From the NCBI GenBank assembly GCA_000299095.1, contig CP003809.1:248001-312000 (forward strand): a DNA stretch of 64,000 nucleotides, given 5' to 3'. A program made the translations under genes and the position numbers. The notes beneath the pieces are model-generated. The model had not been told where the DNA came from. It was given only the letters and a program-made list of their open reading frames with translations, and ran no database searches. Positions 17,241-26,231 of this stretch are shown here, one piece after another. The stretch comes from an alpha proteobacterium HIMB5. Its GTDB lineage: Bacteria; Pseudomonadota; Alphaproteobacteria; Pelagibacterales; Pelagibacteraceae. Every line of letters begins with the position of its first letter. Position 1 is the first letter of the stretch.

Positions 17241-18392
17241 ATGGGATTACATTTTACAAAAGAAGAATTTACAAAAAGAAAAGAAAAAGTTTTAACTAAA
17301 ATGAATGAGCAAAATATTGATGCTCTTTTAATGTTTAGGCAAGAGTCAATGTATTGGCTAACAGGCTATGACACTTTTGGTTATGTTTTTTTTCAATCAT
17401 TAATTCTTGATAAAAAAGGAAATATTATTTTATTAACTAGAGCTCCAGATTTAAGACAAGCACAAAATACATCCAATATAGATGATATCAGAATCTGGGT
17501 AGATAAAGATGGCTCCAATCCTACAGACGATCTTAAAGTGATTTTAGATGAATTAGATCTTCAAGGAAAAAATTTAGGTGTAGAATATGAAGCTTACGGT
17601 TTAACTGGAAGAAATGCTATTAGATTAAACAAATCTTTAGAAAACTATTGCTCAATAGAAGATAAATCAGAATTAATTACAAAACTTAGAGTTATAAAAT
17701 CGAATGAAGAAATTGAATACGTTAGAAAAGCTGCTTATCTTGCTGATTTAGCATTAGATGAAGTTTGGAAATATGCAAAAGCAGGAGTAAGTGAGTCAAA
17801 AATTCTTGCAGAAATGAATAGAGTAATTTTTGATGGTGGTGGAGATTATCCAGCAAATGAATTTATAATTGGCTCAGGTCAAAATGCTTTACTTTGTAGA
17901 TATCAAGCTGAAAAACAAATTTTAAAACAACAAGATCAATTAACTATTGAATGGGCAGGCACTTACAGACATTACCATTCTGCAATGTTTAGAACTATAC
18001 CAATAGGAAAACCAGACTCAAAACACCGTAAAATGCATGAAGCATGTGTTGAGACATTAAAAAACTGTGAAAGTAAATTAAAACCTGGAAATAAAATTGG
18101 AGAAGTCTTTGATATTCATGCAAAAACTTTTGATGATCTTGGTTTTAGCAAAGCCCGGATGAATGCGTGTGGCTATTCATTAGGAGCAACATTTTCTCCT
18201 AATTGGATGGATTGGCCAATGCTCTATACTGGTAATCCATATGAGATTAAAACTGGTAATATTTTTTTTATGCATATGATTTTAATGGACTCAGAAAATG
18301 GCTTAGCAATGAATTTAGGCGAAACTTATCTAGTAACTGAAAATGGAAACGAAAGATTAGGTAAACAAAAATTAGATTTAGTTGTTCTTTAA
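17241..18392 (+). CDS. M24-family creatinase-fold hydrolase lacking the metal ligands
   Basis: The protein is 383 residues: an N-terminal creatinase-type domain (about 1-145) followed by a pita-bread catalytic domain. It would usually be labelled Xaa-Pro aminopeptidase. However, the first Asp position reads I-E-W-A-G, the second reads R-H-Y-H-S-A-M-F-R-T instead of D-x-T-R-T, the G-H-G-x-G motif reads C-G-Y-S-L-G, and the first Glu motif reads F-M-H-M. So most metal-binding residues are replaced, as in creatinase and other metal-free M24 amidinohydrolases; ectoine hydrolase DoeA is another relative to consider. A small-molecule amide or amidine substrate is more likely than a peptide. It follows the creatinase-amidinotransferase-aldolase genes. 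Confidence 0.75.
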   Translation: MGLHFTKEEFTKRKEKVLTKMNEQNIDALLMFRQESMYWLTGYDTFGYVFFQSLILDKKGNIILLTRAPDLRQAQNTSNIDDIRIWVDKDGSNPTDDLKVILDELDLQGKNLGVEYEAYGLTGRNAIRLNKSLENYCSIEDKSELITKLRVIKSNEEIEYVRKAAYLADLALDEVWKYAKAGVSESKILAEMNRVIFDGGGDYPANEFIIGSGQNALLCRYQAEKQILKQQDQLTIEWAGTYRHYHSAMFRTIPIGKPDSKHRKMHEACVETLKNCESKLKPGNKIGEVFDIHAKTFDDLGFSKARMNACGYSLGATFSPNWMDWPMLYTGNPYEIKTGNIFFMHMILMDSENGLAMNLGETYLVTENGNERLGKQKLDLVVL

Positions 18393-19138
18393 TTTTCTGA
18401 AGTTTTATCTACATCAAATTTTTCAAGTCCAGTAGATACAGCTGGTTTTAAATTCTCTTTTTCCTCAAGTCGTAGTCTTTGTAATTCTTTTTCCTTTAAT
18501 TTTTGCTCTCTTCTAATTTCTTCTTGTTCTCTTAATTTTTGCTCCCTGTCAAATTTCTCTTCCCACTCTTTAATCTTAATATATTCAAGCTTTTTCTTTT
18601 GCTCCTCTTCTTCCATAAGTGTTTTTAATGCCTTCTCTTTGCGTCTTTTTTCTTTTAATTCTTTTGTGAGTTGTTCTTCCTCTCTAACTTTAAGATCTAT
18701 ATCTCTTCTATTTTGTTCTTCTTCTCTTAACTTGAGCTCTTTTTCTTTTAATCTTAAATCTTTATCAAGCATTCCAAGATCTTCATCTTTCTTAATCAAT
18801 CTTTTGCCCTCAATTTTTTGTTGTTCCTCTTTGAATTTAAGATCTTTTTCTTTTAATTTTAATTCATCCTCTTTTTGTCTTAGTTTGTTACTTTCTTTTT
18901 GAATTTTATCTTCCCAAATTCTTAATTCTTTTTTTTCTTTTAATATTTGATTATTTTCCTCAAGTTTTTTGAGCTTAATCTCTTTAATTTTTTTGATTTC
19001 CTGATTTTTTTTGAAATTGGAATAGGCTTTACTTAAAGATGAAGTGGTTATAGACGCAAACTTTTTTAAACCAGTATCTGAATTTCTTTTAGACTTAGTT
19101 TTTGTTTTTATTATTTTTTTCTTTTTTTTTAATGCCAT
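18389..19138 (-). CDS. Highly charged coiled-coil protein
   Basis: The protein is 249 residues from the ATG at 19138 (M-A-L-K-K-K-K-K). A very basic N-terminal tail (residues 1-20) is followed by about 180 residues dominated by Lys, Glu, Arg and Leu, with repeats of the type L-R-x-K-E-x-E-L-K-L-K-E-K. This should form one long alpha-helical coiled coil or single alpha helix. No signal peptide, membrane segment or catalytic motif is visible. I do not recognise the family; a structural or nucleoid-associated role is only a guess. Its stop codon shares the TTAA at 18389-18392 with the convergent M24 gene. Confidence 0.7.
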   Translation of the reverse strand: MALKKKKKIIKTKTKSKRNSDTGLKKFASITTSSLSKAYSNFKKNQEIKKIKEIKLKKLEENNQILKEKKELRIWEDKIQKESNKLRQKEDELKLKEKDLKFKEEQQKIEGKRLIKKDEDLGMLDKDLRLKEKELKLREEEQNRRDIDLKVREEEQLTKELKEKRRKEKALKTLMEEEEQKKKLEYIKIKEWEEKFDREQKLREQEEIRREQKLKEKELQRLRLEEKENLKPAVSTGLEKFDVDKTSEN

Positions 19139-19257
19139 AAATTTCCAGTAGATAATTTGAACAGACAAACTAAGATTTTTCAACTATATGTTTTAGAAAA
19201 TTTAAAAAAAAATGTTAATTTTGAGTACAACCAAAAATTGTTTTTTAAATTATAATT

Positions 19258-19704
19258 ATGGGAAAAGTTTTAAAATTAGGAATAACCAAAGATAATAATA
19301 AGGAAATTGAGGAAGTCAGCTCAATTGAAGTGTTGGCAAATAAAGGTGTTGTAGGAGATAGACACTTTGACGAATATAATGACCCATATAATCAATTAAC
19401 ATTAATTGAAGCAGAAAATATTGATTATTATAATACTAAATATGGCCTTAGTATTTCTTATAAAGATTTTAGAAGAAATATAGTGACAAAAGGCATTCAA
19501 CTAAATGATCTCATTGGTAAAAAATTAAAAATTGGTGATGTTGAAGTTGAGGGTGTTGATTTATGTAGACCATGTAGGCACTTAACAGAAGTTCTAAATC
19601 AACCAAATGTGCTTAAAGAATTTTTAAGAGGAGGGGGACTGAGGTGCCAGATATTGAGTTCTTCTAAAATTAAAATCAATGATGAAATAAAAATATTAGA
19701 CTAA
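19258..19704 (+). CDS. MOSC domain protein
   Basis: The protein is 148 residues, a stand-alone MOSC domain. Typical features are G-V-V-G-D-R-H-F near residue 30, the N-Q-L-T-L-I-E-A-E segment, R-R-N-I-V-T at about residue 79, and the conserved Cys in V-D-L-C-R-P-C-R-H-L near residue 103, followed by G-G-x-R-C-Q-I-L. MOSC domains bind the molybdenum cofactor or move sulfur in its maturation, as in eukaryotic Moco sulfurase and bacterial YiiM. It lies 7 kb from the formate dehydrogenase/moeA cluster, which fits a molybdenum connection. The physiological substrate is unknown. A 119-base gap upstream is among the largest in the window and could hold its promoter. Confidence 0.85.
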   Translation: MGKVLKLGITKDNNKEIEEVSSIEVLANKGVVGDRHFDEYNDPYNQLTLIEAENIDYYNTKYGLSISYKDFRRNIVTKGIQLNDLIGKKLKIGDVEVEGVDLCRPCRHLTEVLNQPNVLKEFLRGGGLRCQILSSSKIKINDEIKILD

Positions 19705-21066
19705 TTATTTATCTTCACTTGTTGTTTTATCTAAATTTATAAAGACATTCATTTGTTTTAATCTACGTTCTAAACTACTCCTAAACTCATCAAATGATCT
19801 AGTAGGTTCAGGAATTGGTTGAGTCTGAGGATTTAATTCCATACCTAAAGGAGTAATTGACTCAGGCATCGGTGTAAATTGTGAGTCAGGGTTTTCTGTT
19901 GTTTCTCTCACTCTCATTCTGTGAATTCCAAATGCTCCAATTAAACAATGAAAAATTGCTAAAAATATCCAAAATCCATTAAGTCCAACAATGTTCATAA
20001 ATATTGAACATAGTAAAGGACCAGTCATAGCGCCCATCCCAAAAACAAATTGAAGACCTGCTCCAGCGACCACAAATTTTTCTTTTGGTATATAATCATT
20101 TGTATGTGCAAGTATTATTGCAAACATTGGCAAACTTACAAAAGAGAATAAGATTAGAAATAAATAGAACCAAGTTTTTGAAGTAGAAAGTCCATCTGGC
20201 AAGTACATTTGACCTGATGCAAATATTGTACAAATTGCAAATATACCTGCTGCAAAAGTTGAGTAGACAATAACTCTTCTTCTGTCAAAAATATCTGAAA
20301 GTTTTCCTATTGGCCATTGAGATATAGCTCCTGAGATTGCTAATAAAAAAGTTGCAATTGAAATTTCCAATATAGTGAAATTCATTGAGGTTGCATAAAC
20401 AGCCAAAAGAGAAAATAAAGCTGATTGTATAATGCCATATAATAGAGCACTAACCATTCCCAATGGAGAAGTATTATAAAGTTCTTTTAATTTCATTGGT
20501 AATATTCTTTTAAAACTAGGAGCCTTCCTTTTTGTCATTAAAATTGGAATTAGTGCAACTGACATTAATAATGAAATTAATATGAAAGGTTCGAAATTTT
20601 CAGGAGCACTGAAATTAAGAAAAAACATTCCAAAACCCATAGAACCATATAAGATAATCATATAAATTGATAGAACACTCCCTCTATTTTTATTTGATGA
20701 TCTATCGTTCAACCAACTTTCTGCAATTGTATAAATAGATGCCATACTTAATCCTGTTATCACTCTAAATAAAAACCAGGTTACCGGATTAATAATAATA
20801 GAATGAGCAAGGATCGCGACAGAAGCAAAAGAAGCAAAAGCTGCAAAAGATCTTATATGACCAACTCTTGATATGATCGTAGTTATATATTTTGCACCTA
20901 AAAAGTATCCCACGAAATAACCAGACATCATAAAACCAGTTGAAGTTAGACTAAAATCTTCTTGAACCGCTCTAACTCCAAGCAAAGAACCTTGAAAGCC
21001 ATAAGCTAACATAATTAATGACATGCCTAAGAATAATGCCCACGAATTTTGTAAAATTTTAAACAT
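19705..21066 (-). CDS. MFS transporter
   Basis: The protein is 453 residues with about twelve hydrophobic helices and a soluble Pro-rich C-terminal tail of about 60 residues. Major facilitator features include G-K-L-S-D-x-F-D-R-R-R-V-I in the loop between helices 8 and 9 region, and W-L-N-D-R-S in the first half. It resembles the YcaD-like subgroup of permeases. Substrate and direction are unknown. Its stop abuts that of the MOSC gene. It is followed by a 53-base gap, downstream of its own start, before the EamA permease gene, which may be transcribed separately. Confidence 0.82.
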   Translation of the reverse strand: MFKILQNSWALFLGMSLIMLAYGFQGSLLGVRAVQEDFSLTSTGFMMSGYFVGYFLGAKYITTIISRVGHIRSFAAFASFASVAILAHSIIINPVTWFLFRVITGLSMASIYTIAESWLNDRSSNKNRGSVLSIYMIILYGSMGFGMFFLNFSAPENFEPFILISLLMSVALIPILMTKRKAPSFKRILPMKLKELYNTSPLGMVSALLYGIIQSALFSLLAVYATSMNFTILEISIATFLLAISGAISQWPIGKLSDIFDRRRVIVYSTFAAGIFAICTIFASGQMYLPDGLSTSKTWFYLFLILFSFVSLPMFAIILAHTNDYIPKEKFVVAGAGLQFVFGMGAMTGPLLCSIFMNIVGLNGFWIFLAIFHCLIGAFGIHRMRVRETTENPDSQFTPMPESITPLGMELNPQTQPIPEPTRSFDEFRSSLERRLKQMNVFINLDKTTSEDK

Positions 21067-21119
21067 AAATCAGCAATTAATTGAGAATTATAATCTAATC
21101 AAGTCTTTTGTGTGACAAG

Positions 21120-21980
21120 CTAAGATTTTTTTAGTTTCAAAAAAGAGTGAATGGCTATGGTAATTATTATTATCAAACCACCTTGGATTGTCTCGATACT
21201 TGGTTGTTCTTTGATTATCATCCATACCCATAAAGGACCAATTATAGTTTCTAAAAGGAAAAATAGATTTACTTCTTCAGCAGGAATAAATCTTGGGGCG
21301 ATTGTTACTAAAACAAAGGGTACCGCAACACACATTAAGCACATTAAGGGAACTATAATAAGATCTCTTTCAGCTAACACATAACTTTCAACAAAAAATA
21401 TTGCAAATATAGCAACAAACATTTTGCCAACCACAGCAGCTGGAACTAAATTCTTCTTTTTAGCTGATCTTATTGTTACAGCTCCTACAGCCAAACCTAA
21501 AGCGGTAATTAAACCTAAGATATCACCAAAAATATTACCTAACTTAAGAGAGTCGTAAAATATATAGACTGCAGCCAAAAAAGTTATTCCAATTGCTATC
21601 CAAGTTTTTTTATCAGGCGGTTCTTTTAAATAAATAGCACCTAATATTGCAGATAACATCGGCGCCATTGCAATCATAACAAGCGTATTTGCAACATTAG
21701 TGTTTTGAATAGATACAACAAAAGTTATGTTGGTAACAGAAAATGTAAGAATATAAATTATACCATGATAACCACTATTAAATAACATGGAGAAAAAATT
21801 TAGTTTATAGATTAAGAGCATTCCAATAAATACTGTTATAAAAGGGATCATGCCTCGATAAAAAACTAAGCTCCATGTATCTATACTAGCTAATCTTATA
21901 AATAATGAGTCTGGAGTAATAAACATAACAGCAACAAAAGCTAATAGGGAACCTTTTTGTTGATCTGTTAAATTTTTCAT
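21120..21980 (-). CDS. EamA/DMT superfamily permease
   Basis: The protein is 286 residues from the ATG at 21980. This start gives a 4-base ATGA overlap with gshB, which decides against the longer reading from 21998. It has ten hydrophobic helices in two EamA repeats, with L-K-E-P at the end of helix 4 and P-A-E-E-V-N-L-F-F-L-L-E in the second repeat. Translational coupling with gshB and gshA suggests it moves a thiol, a glutathione-related compound or an amino acid precursor such as cysteine or glutamate. That is inference from position only. Confidence 0.83.
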   Translation of the reverse strand: MKNLTDQQKGSLLAFVAVMFITPDSLFIRLASIDTWSLVFYRGMIPFITVFIGMLLIYKLNFFSMLFNSGYHGIIYILTFSVTNITFVVSIQNTNVANTLVMIAMAPMLSAILGAIYLKEPPDKKTWIAIGITFLAAVYIFYDSLKLGNIFGDILGLITALGLAVGAVTIRSAKKKNLVPAAVVGKMFVAIFAIFFVESYVLAERDLIIVPLMCLMCVAVPFVLVTIAPRFIPAEEVNLFFLLETIIGPLWVWMIIKEQPSIETIQGGLIIIITIAIHSFLKLKKS

Positions 21981-22900
21981 GCCTTTAAACCTTTCCAAAA
22001 TACTTTTGCTAAATTAATATTTGATAAATCAAAAAACGTTTTTAAACCAGTTGGTGATGTAACATTAATATCTCCATTAAGTTTTTGATCTATAAAATCA
22101 ATCCCAGAAAAATAGATATTTTCTTTTTTTAAATCCTTTGCAATCAAATTTGAAATTTTAAGTTCTTTTTTTGTAAGGCCTACATTTAAAGGCACAGCTC
22201 CTTTGCTCAAATTGCTTAAAAAAGAACCTTTTTTTGGAATTCTTGATATAGCACCTGCAACTTTACCATCAATAATAAAAACCCTCTTATCTCCATCTTT
22301 AATTTTAGATAGAAATTTTTGGCACATGATATGATCATGTTTTTTAATAAATTTATTTATTATTTTTTGATCAAATTTATTTAAAAGCAATATGTCATTG
22401 CCACTAAAACTATGAATAGGTTTAATAATTACATTTTTGTTAATTTTAAAAAATTTTTTTATTTCATCTATATTTTGTGAAAAAATTGTATTAGGCATAA
22501 ATTTTTTATATTTCGCTGAGTACAGTTTTTCAGAAACATTTCTAATTGAAGTAGGGTCATTGATAATTCTAACTTTTTTTTTTATTTGATCTAAAATGTA
22601 AGTCGTTGAAATATATTCAAGATTAAAAGGTGGATCTTGTCTAATTAAAATAAATTTACAAGTTTCTAGGTTTAGTTTTTGTTTTTTTATAATTTTAAAA
22701 AAATTTTTTGATTTGTAATTGAATTTAATAAAACATCCTTTTGCAATTATTTTTGAATTGACAATTGATAAGTCTCTTGGTTCATAATAAAAAATTTTAT
22801 ATTTATTCTGTATCTCATTAGCTAAAAAAATACTGGTATCTGATTTAGTATTTAATTTTGAAGGGTGATTGCCTTGAATAGCAACAATTTTACTTGTCAT
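21977..22900 (-). CDS. gshB: Glutathione synthase (ATP-grasp)
   Basis: The protein is 307 residues, the standard length of bacterial GshB. It ligates glycine to gamma-glutamylcysteine using ATP. ATP-grasp features: N-D-P-T-S-I-R near residue 110, I-I-K-P-I-H-S-F-S-G-N-D at about 157-168 (ATP-binding Lys and flexible loop), G-D-K-R-V-F-I-I-D-G-K-V-A-G-A-I-S-R-I-P near residue 213, and N-V-T-S-P-T-G at the C-terminus binding the product. Its start overlaps gshA by 11 bases and its stop overlaps the permease start, so the three form one operon. Confidence 0.92.
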   Translation of the reverse strand: MTSKIVAIQGNHPSKLNTKSDTSIFLANEIQNKYKIFYYEPRDLSIVNSKIIAKGCFIKFNYKSKNFFKIIKKQKLNLETCKFILIRQDPPFNLEYISTTYILDQIKKKVRIINDPTSIRNVSEKLYSAKYKKFMPNTIFSQNIDEIKKFFKINKNVIIKPIHSFSGNDILLLNKFDQKIINKFIKKHDHIMCQKFLSKIKDGDKRVFIIDGKVAGAISRIPKKGSFLSNLSKGAVPLNVGLTKKELKISNLIAKDLKKENIYFSGIDFIDQKLNGDINVTSPTGLKTFFDLSNINLAKVFWKGLKA

Positions 22901-24182
22901 ATAGTGTTTCTAAATTTTCATCTGAAAATTTATTAATCATATGATGTGCGTTAGTCATTTTATTTTCAACTATTTGATTTAAATGATTTAAATATAAAGT
23001 TTCATTTTTATTATTTTTATTCAAAATATCTCTTTTTTCTAAACCTTTATTAGAAATATCTAATAATGTTTTTGCCCAGTATAAAAGATCTTTCCCCATT
23101 AATTGCGTATTAAAACCATTTTTAGGTGCCTCAAGATATGCATTAATTATTTTATCTTTATCCCACTTTGAAACCACATCATAAGCTTCATCTAAATTTC
23201 CGTAGAGAATACCAATATTGTAAGCTGGCCCAGAACACAAACAATCCCAACCACAGGCATCCATCGATCTCAATTCAATATATTTTTTTAATCTATTTTC
23301 TGTAAAAATTGTACTCAGGTGAGTTGTTAAATCTTTTTCTGTTGGAAGACGATTATCAATTTCATTTATTTTTCCATTCATGAAATCCTCAAAAGAATAA
23401 TTTTTACCTGAAATATAGTTGTTTTGATTTTCAATAAATAAAATGGATGATTTGATAATAAAATCAGCGTACTTCTCAAAATCCATATCTTCAAAAAAAA
23501 CAGACGGCAAACCACCTCTAGCAGTATTTTGCCATACTTTTGATCTATATGACAAATATCCACTATTTCTTTTTTCTACTATTGATGAGTTTGCAAATAA
23601 TGCAATTGAAATGGGAACTAGAGAATTTACAACTTTAAATTTTTTAATGAAATCTTTTTCAGAGTCATAATCAATATTTAACTGTGTTCCACAAGTTCGA
23701 TACATCATATCTAAACTTAATTGACCACCCTCTGGCATATCTTTTGTCATTAACTCATAGCGTTGTTTTGGATTGTTGGGAATTTCATTTAGTTTAGAAA
23801 TAGGGTCAAAACCTGCACTTACAATTTCTATATCTAATTTTTTCGCAACTTGTTTTAATTCAAATAAATAATCATGAGACTCAGCACAAGCTTCATGAAT
23901 ATTTATTAATTTCGCTCCCGAAAGTTCTATTTGATTACCAGGTTCTAAAGTAATATTTCTCTCTTCTTTATTAAGACCAATTATATTTTCTTTTTCTTTA
24001 ACAGGTTTCCAGCCAAATTCAGTTAAAGCTGAAAACATTTGTAAAATTTTTTTATAATTTATTCTTTTGTTTGATTTTAAATCAAATAAAAATTTTTCAT
24101 GTTCAATTCCAATTCTGAAATCTTCAATTTTTTTAATACCTGAATTGAAATAAGCTAAAATTTTATTTTTAGAATCTATCAT
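22890..24182 (-). CDS. gshA: Glutamate-cysteine ligase (alphaproteobacterial/plant type)
   Basis: The protein is 430 residues of the plant/alphaproteobacterial gamma-glutamylcysteine synthetase type. Motifs are I-G-I-E-H-E-K-F near residue 25, L-E-P-G-N-Q-I-E-L-S-G-A near residue 77, M-Y-R-T-C-G-T-Q-L-N-I-D-Y at about 160 and Y-I-E-L-R-S-M-D-A-C-G-W near residue 297. It makes gamma-glutamylcysteine, the first step of glutathione synthesis. It heads the gshA-gshB-permease operon. The 68 bases upstream (24183-24250) separate it from the purF stop and hold only a weak 5-base hairpin, so its promoter probably lies there, but no convincing boxes are visible. Confidence 0.9.
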   Translation of the reverse strand: MIDSKNKILAYFNSGIKKIEDFRIGIEHEKFLFDLKSNKRINYKKILQMFSALTEFGWKPVKEKENIIGLNKEERNITLEPGNQIELSGAKLINIHEACAESHDYLFELKQVAKKLDIEIVSAGFDPISKLNEIPNNPKQRYELMTKDMPEGGQLSLDMMYRTCGTQLNIDYDSEKDFIKKFKVVNSLVPISIALFANSSIVEKRNSGYLSYRSKVWQNTARGGLPSVFFEDMDFEKYADFIIKSSILFIENQNNYISGKNYSFEDFMNGKINEIDNRLPTEKDLTTHLSTIFTENRLKKYIELRSMDACGWDCLCSGPAYNIGILYGNLDEAYDVVSKWDKDKIINAYLEAPKNGFNTQLMGKDLLYWAKTLLDISNKGLEKRDILNKNNKNETLYLNHLNQIVENKMTNAHHMINKFSDENLETLYDK

Positions 24183-24250
24183 CTGAACAGATAAATAGTC
24201 AGTTATGAGCTTCTTTCAAGCTAAGAATTTTAAATTAATAGGATAGTGTT

Positions 24251-25714
24251 TTAATTATTTGATGCAGTGCTAAGAAGAGATAATTGAGTAATTTTATTAT
24301 CTCCTAAATCATCGATTAGTTTAACAGGGTAATCTCCAGTAAAATAATGATCTGTTAATTGTGGATAATTTTCATTTCGGCTATCAAATCCAATTGCTTT
24401 GTACATTCCATCTATGGATAAAAATTTTAATGATTTTGCTCCTATGTATTCACAGATTTCATCACTATTTTTATTTGCTGAAAGTAATTCCTTTTTTGTT
24501 GGCGTATCAACTCCATAAAAATCTGGATGTTTAATTTCTGGGCAAGCTATTTTTACATGTACTTCTTTAGCACCCGCATCGTAAAGCATCTTAACAATTT
24601 TATGAGAGGTAGTACCTCTTACAAGAGAATCGTCAATTAAAATAATTTTCTTATTTTTTATCGTAGTTTGATTAGCGTTTAGTTTAAGCTTTACACCTAA
24701 ACTTCTAATTTGTTGTGTGGGTTCAATAAAAGTTCTACCCACATAATGATTTCGAATTAGACCTAATTCAAAATTAAGACCAAGATGTTGAGCAAATCCT
24801 AGTGCAGCAGCATTACCTGAGTCTGGGACAGGAACAACAATATCAGCATCAATTTCGTTTTCTTTTGCGAGCTCAACACCAAGATTTTTTCTGTGTTCAT
24901 AAGCAGTCTTACCATTAAGAATACTGTCTGGTCTTGAAAAATAAATGTATTCAAAAACACAAGGTCTAATTTTTTTTGGTGGAAAAGGTTTAATACTTTC
25001 GATTTTATTATCCTCAATCAAAACTATTTCGCCATTTTCAACTTCTCTTATAAATTTTGCACCTATAATGTCTAATGCACAAGTTTCTGATGCTAAAACA
25101 TAACTATTTTTTAATTTTCCAATTACTAAAGGTCTTATTCCATATGGATCTCTAACACCCACTAGTGATTTCTGCGTTAGCATAACCAAAGCATAACCTC
25201 CTTGAATTTGAAAAATAGCATCTACAATTTTATCTATTGTTTTTGTTCGCTTAGATCTTGCAATAAGTTGAACAATAGTTTCAGTATCCGATGTTGTGTA
25301 AAAAATAGCTCCATCCTCAACTAATTTTCTCCTTAAAGTAATTGAATTTGTCAAATTTCCATTATGGGCAACTCCAATTCCACCTGCGTTGGTATCTGCA
25401 AAAAAAGGCTGAATATTTCTTAGAGTGTTGCTGCCTGTTGTGCTATATCTGTTATGCCCAATAGCGTAATTTCCTTTTAGTTTGTTTAAAACCTTTTCTT
25501 TATTGAAATTATCTCCAACTAATCCAAATCTTTTTTCAGAATAGTATTTTTCTCCATCAAAACTTACAATCCCACATCCTTCTTGACCTCTATGTTGGAG
25601 AGCATGTAATCCTAAAGCAGTTATTGCAGATGCATCTTTAACATTACTAACACCAAATACTCCACACTCCTCATTAAGTTTGGATTTAAAGTTCTTGAAT
25701 TTTATCTTTTGCAT
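24251..25714 (-). CDS. purF: Amidophosphoribosyltransferase PurF
   Basis: PurF catalyses the first committed step of purine synthesis, PRPP plus glutamine to phosphoribosylamine. Four in-frame ATGs lie at 25732, 25726, 25720 and 25714; I use the last, giving 487 residues, because all overlap the upstream cvpA gene. The glutaminase Cys follows a short propeptide in E-E-C-G-V-F-G-V, so processing would expose it as the N-terminal nucleophile. The PRPP site I-I-L-I-D-D-S-L-V-R-G-T-T lies in the C-terminal half. The end is a normal phosphoribosyltransferase domain. The product feeds purM and purN, also in this window. Confidence 0.93.
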   Translation of the reverse strand: MQKIKFKNFKSKLNEECGVFGVSNVKDASAITALGLHALQHRGQEGCGIVSFDGEKYYSEKRFGLVGDNFNKEKVLNKLKGNYAIGHNRYSTTGSNTLRNIQPFFADTNAGGIGVAHNGNLTNSITLRRKLVEDGAIFYTTSDTETIVQLIARSKRTKTIDKIVDAIFQIQGGYALVMLTQKSLVGVRDPYGIRPLVIGKLKNSYVLASETCALDIIGAKFIREVENGEIVLIEDNKIESIKPFPPKKIRPCVFEYIYFSRPDSILNGKTAYEHRKNLGVELAKENEIDADIVVPVPDSGNAAALGFAQHLGLNFELGLIRNHYVGRTFIEPTQQIRSLGVKLKLNANQTTIKNKKIILIDDSLVRGTTSHKIVKMLYDAGAKEVHVKIACPEIKHPDFYGVDTPTKKELLSANKNSDEICEYIGAKSLKFLSIDGMYKAIGFDSRNENYPQLTDHYFTGDYPVKLIDDLGDNKITQLSLLSTASNN

Positions 25715-26231
25715 TTTCATATTCATCTTCATCTGGTATTTCTTCTAATAGAATAATGTACCCTTTTTGTATAAATGGAAATGTTATAGATTTTTCTGTA
25801 TCAATTGGCCAGTGTTTATAATCAAAAAAGCTGTTAATTGCGGAAAAAATAAAAATAAACATTATATAAGTTCTTACAATTCCAAAAAAAAATCCAAATA
25901 TTTTATCTACTCTACCTAAAACAGATAGCTTAACTGCTTTGCTGATACCTTTATTGATAAGAATTATAATAAATAATAAGATAAAGAAGGTAACAACACT
26001 AAACATTATATCTAATGCATACTCATTAGAACTCAAGCCATCCATATATGGTCTTAAAATAGGAAATAAAAATAAAGTTCCAACATAAGATAAAATCCAT
26101 TTACTTGCAGAAATTAAACTAGACACAAAACCGTTAATATAACATTGAATTACTGAAATAAATAATATTGTAAAATAAACCAAATCTAATGGAGATGATC
26201 CGATTAATAACTCTTTAACACTTTCAAGCAT
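25686..26231 (-). CDS. cvpA: CvpA family membrane protein
   Basis: The protein is 181 residues with four hydrophobic segments in the first 135 and a charged C-terminal tail. It matches the CvpA (colicin V production accessory) family, including the V-Y-F-T-I-L-F-I-S start and the G-R-V-D-K-I-F-G-F-F-F-G segment around residue 101. Its neighbour purF is the classical partner. The family function is unsettled; links to envelope stability and purine context are reported. It overlaps purF at its 3' end, and its ATG touches the MMPL stop by one base. Confidence 0.88.
   Translation of the reverse strand: MLESVKELLIGSSPLDLVYFTILFISVIQCYINGFVSSLISASKWILSYVGTLFLFPILRPYMDGLSSNEYALDIMFSVVTFFILLFIIILINKGISKAVKLSVLGRVDKIFGFFFGIVRTYIMFIFIFSAINSFFDYKHWPIDTEKSITFPFIQKGYIILLEEIPDEDEYENAKDKIQEL

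Noticed and set aside
19100..19140. Homopolymer run at the start of the coiled-coil gene as a phase-variation switch
   Set aside because: Runs of T/A are common throughout this AT-rich DNA. The frame is intact and encodes a Lys-rich tail, so there is no specific sign of switching.
24183..24250. Rho-independent terminator after purF
   Set aside because: There is a weak AGCTT/AAGCT stem of 5 bases with a 5-base loop, but no T tract follows on the purF strand.
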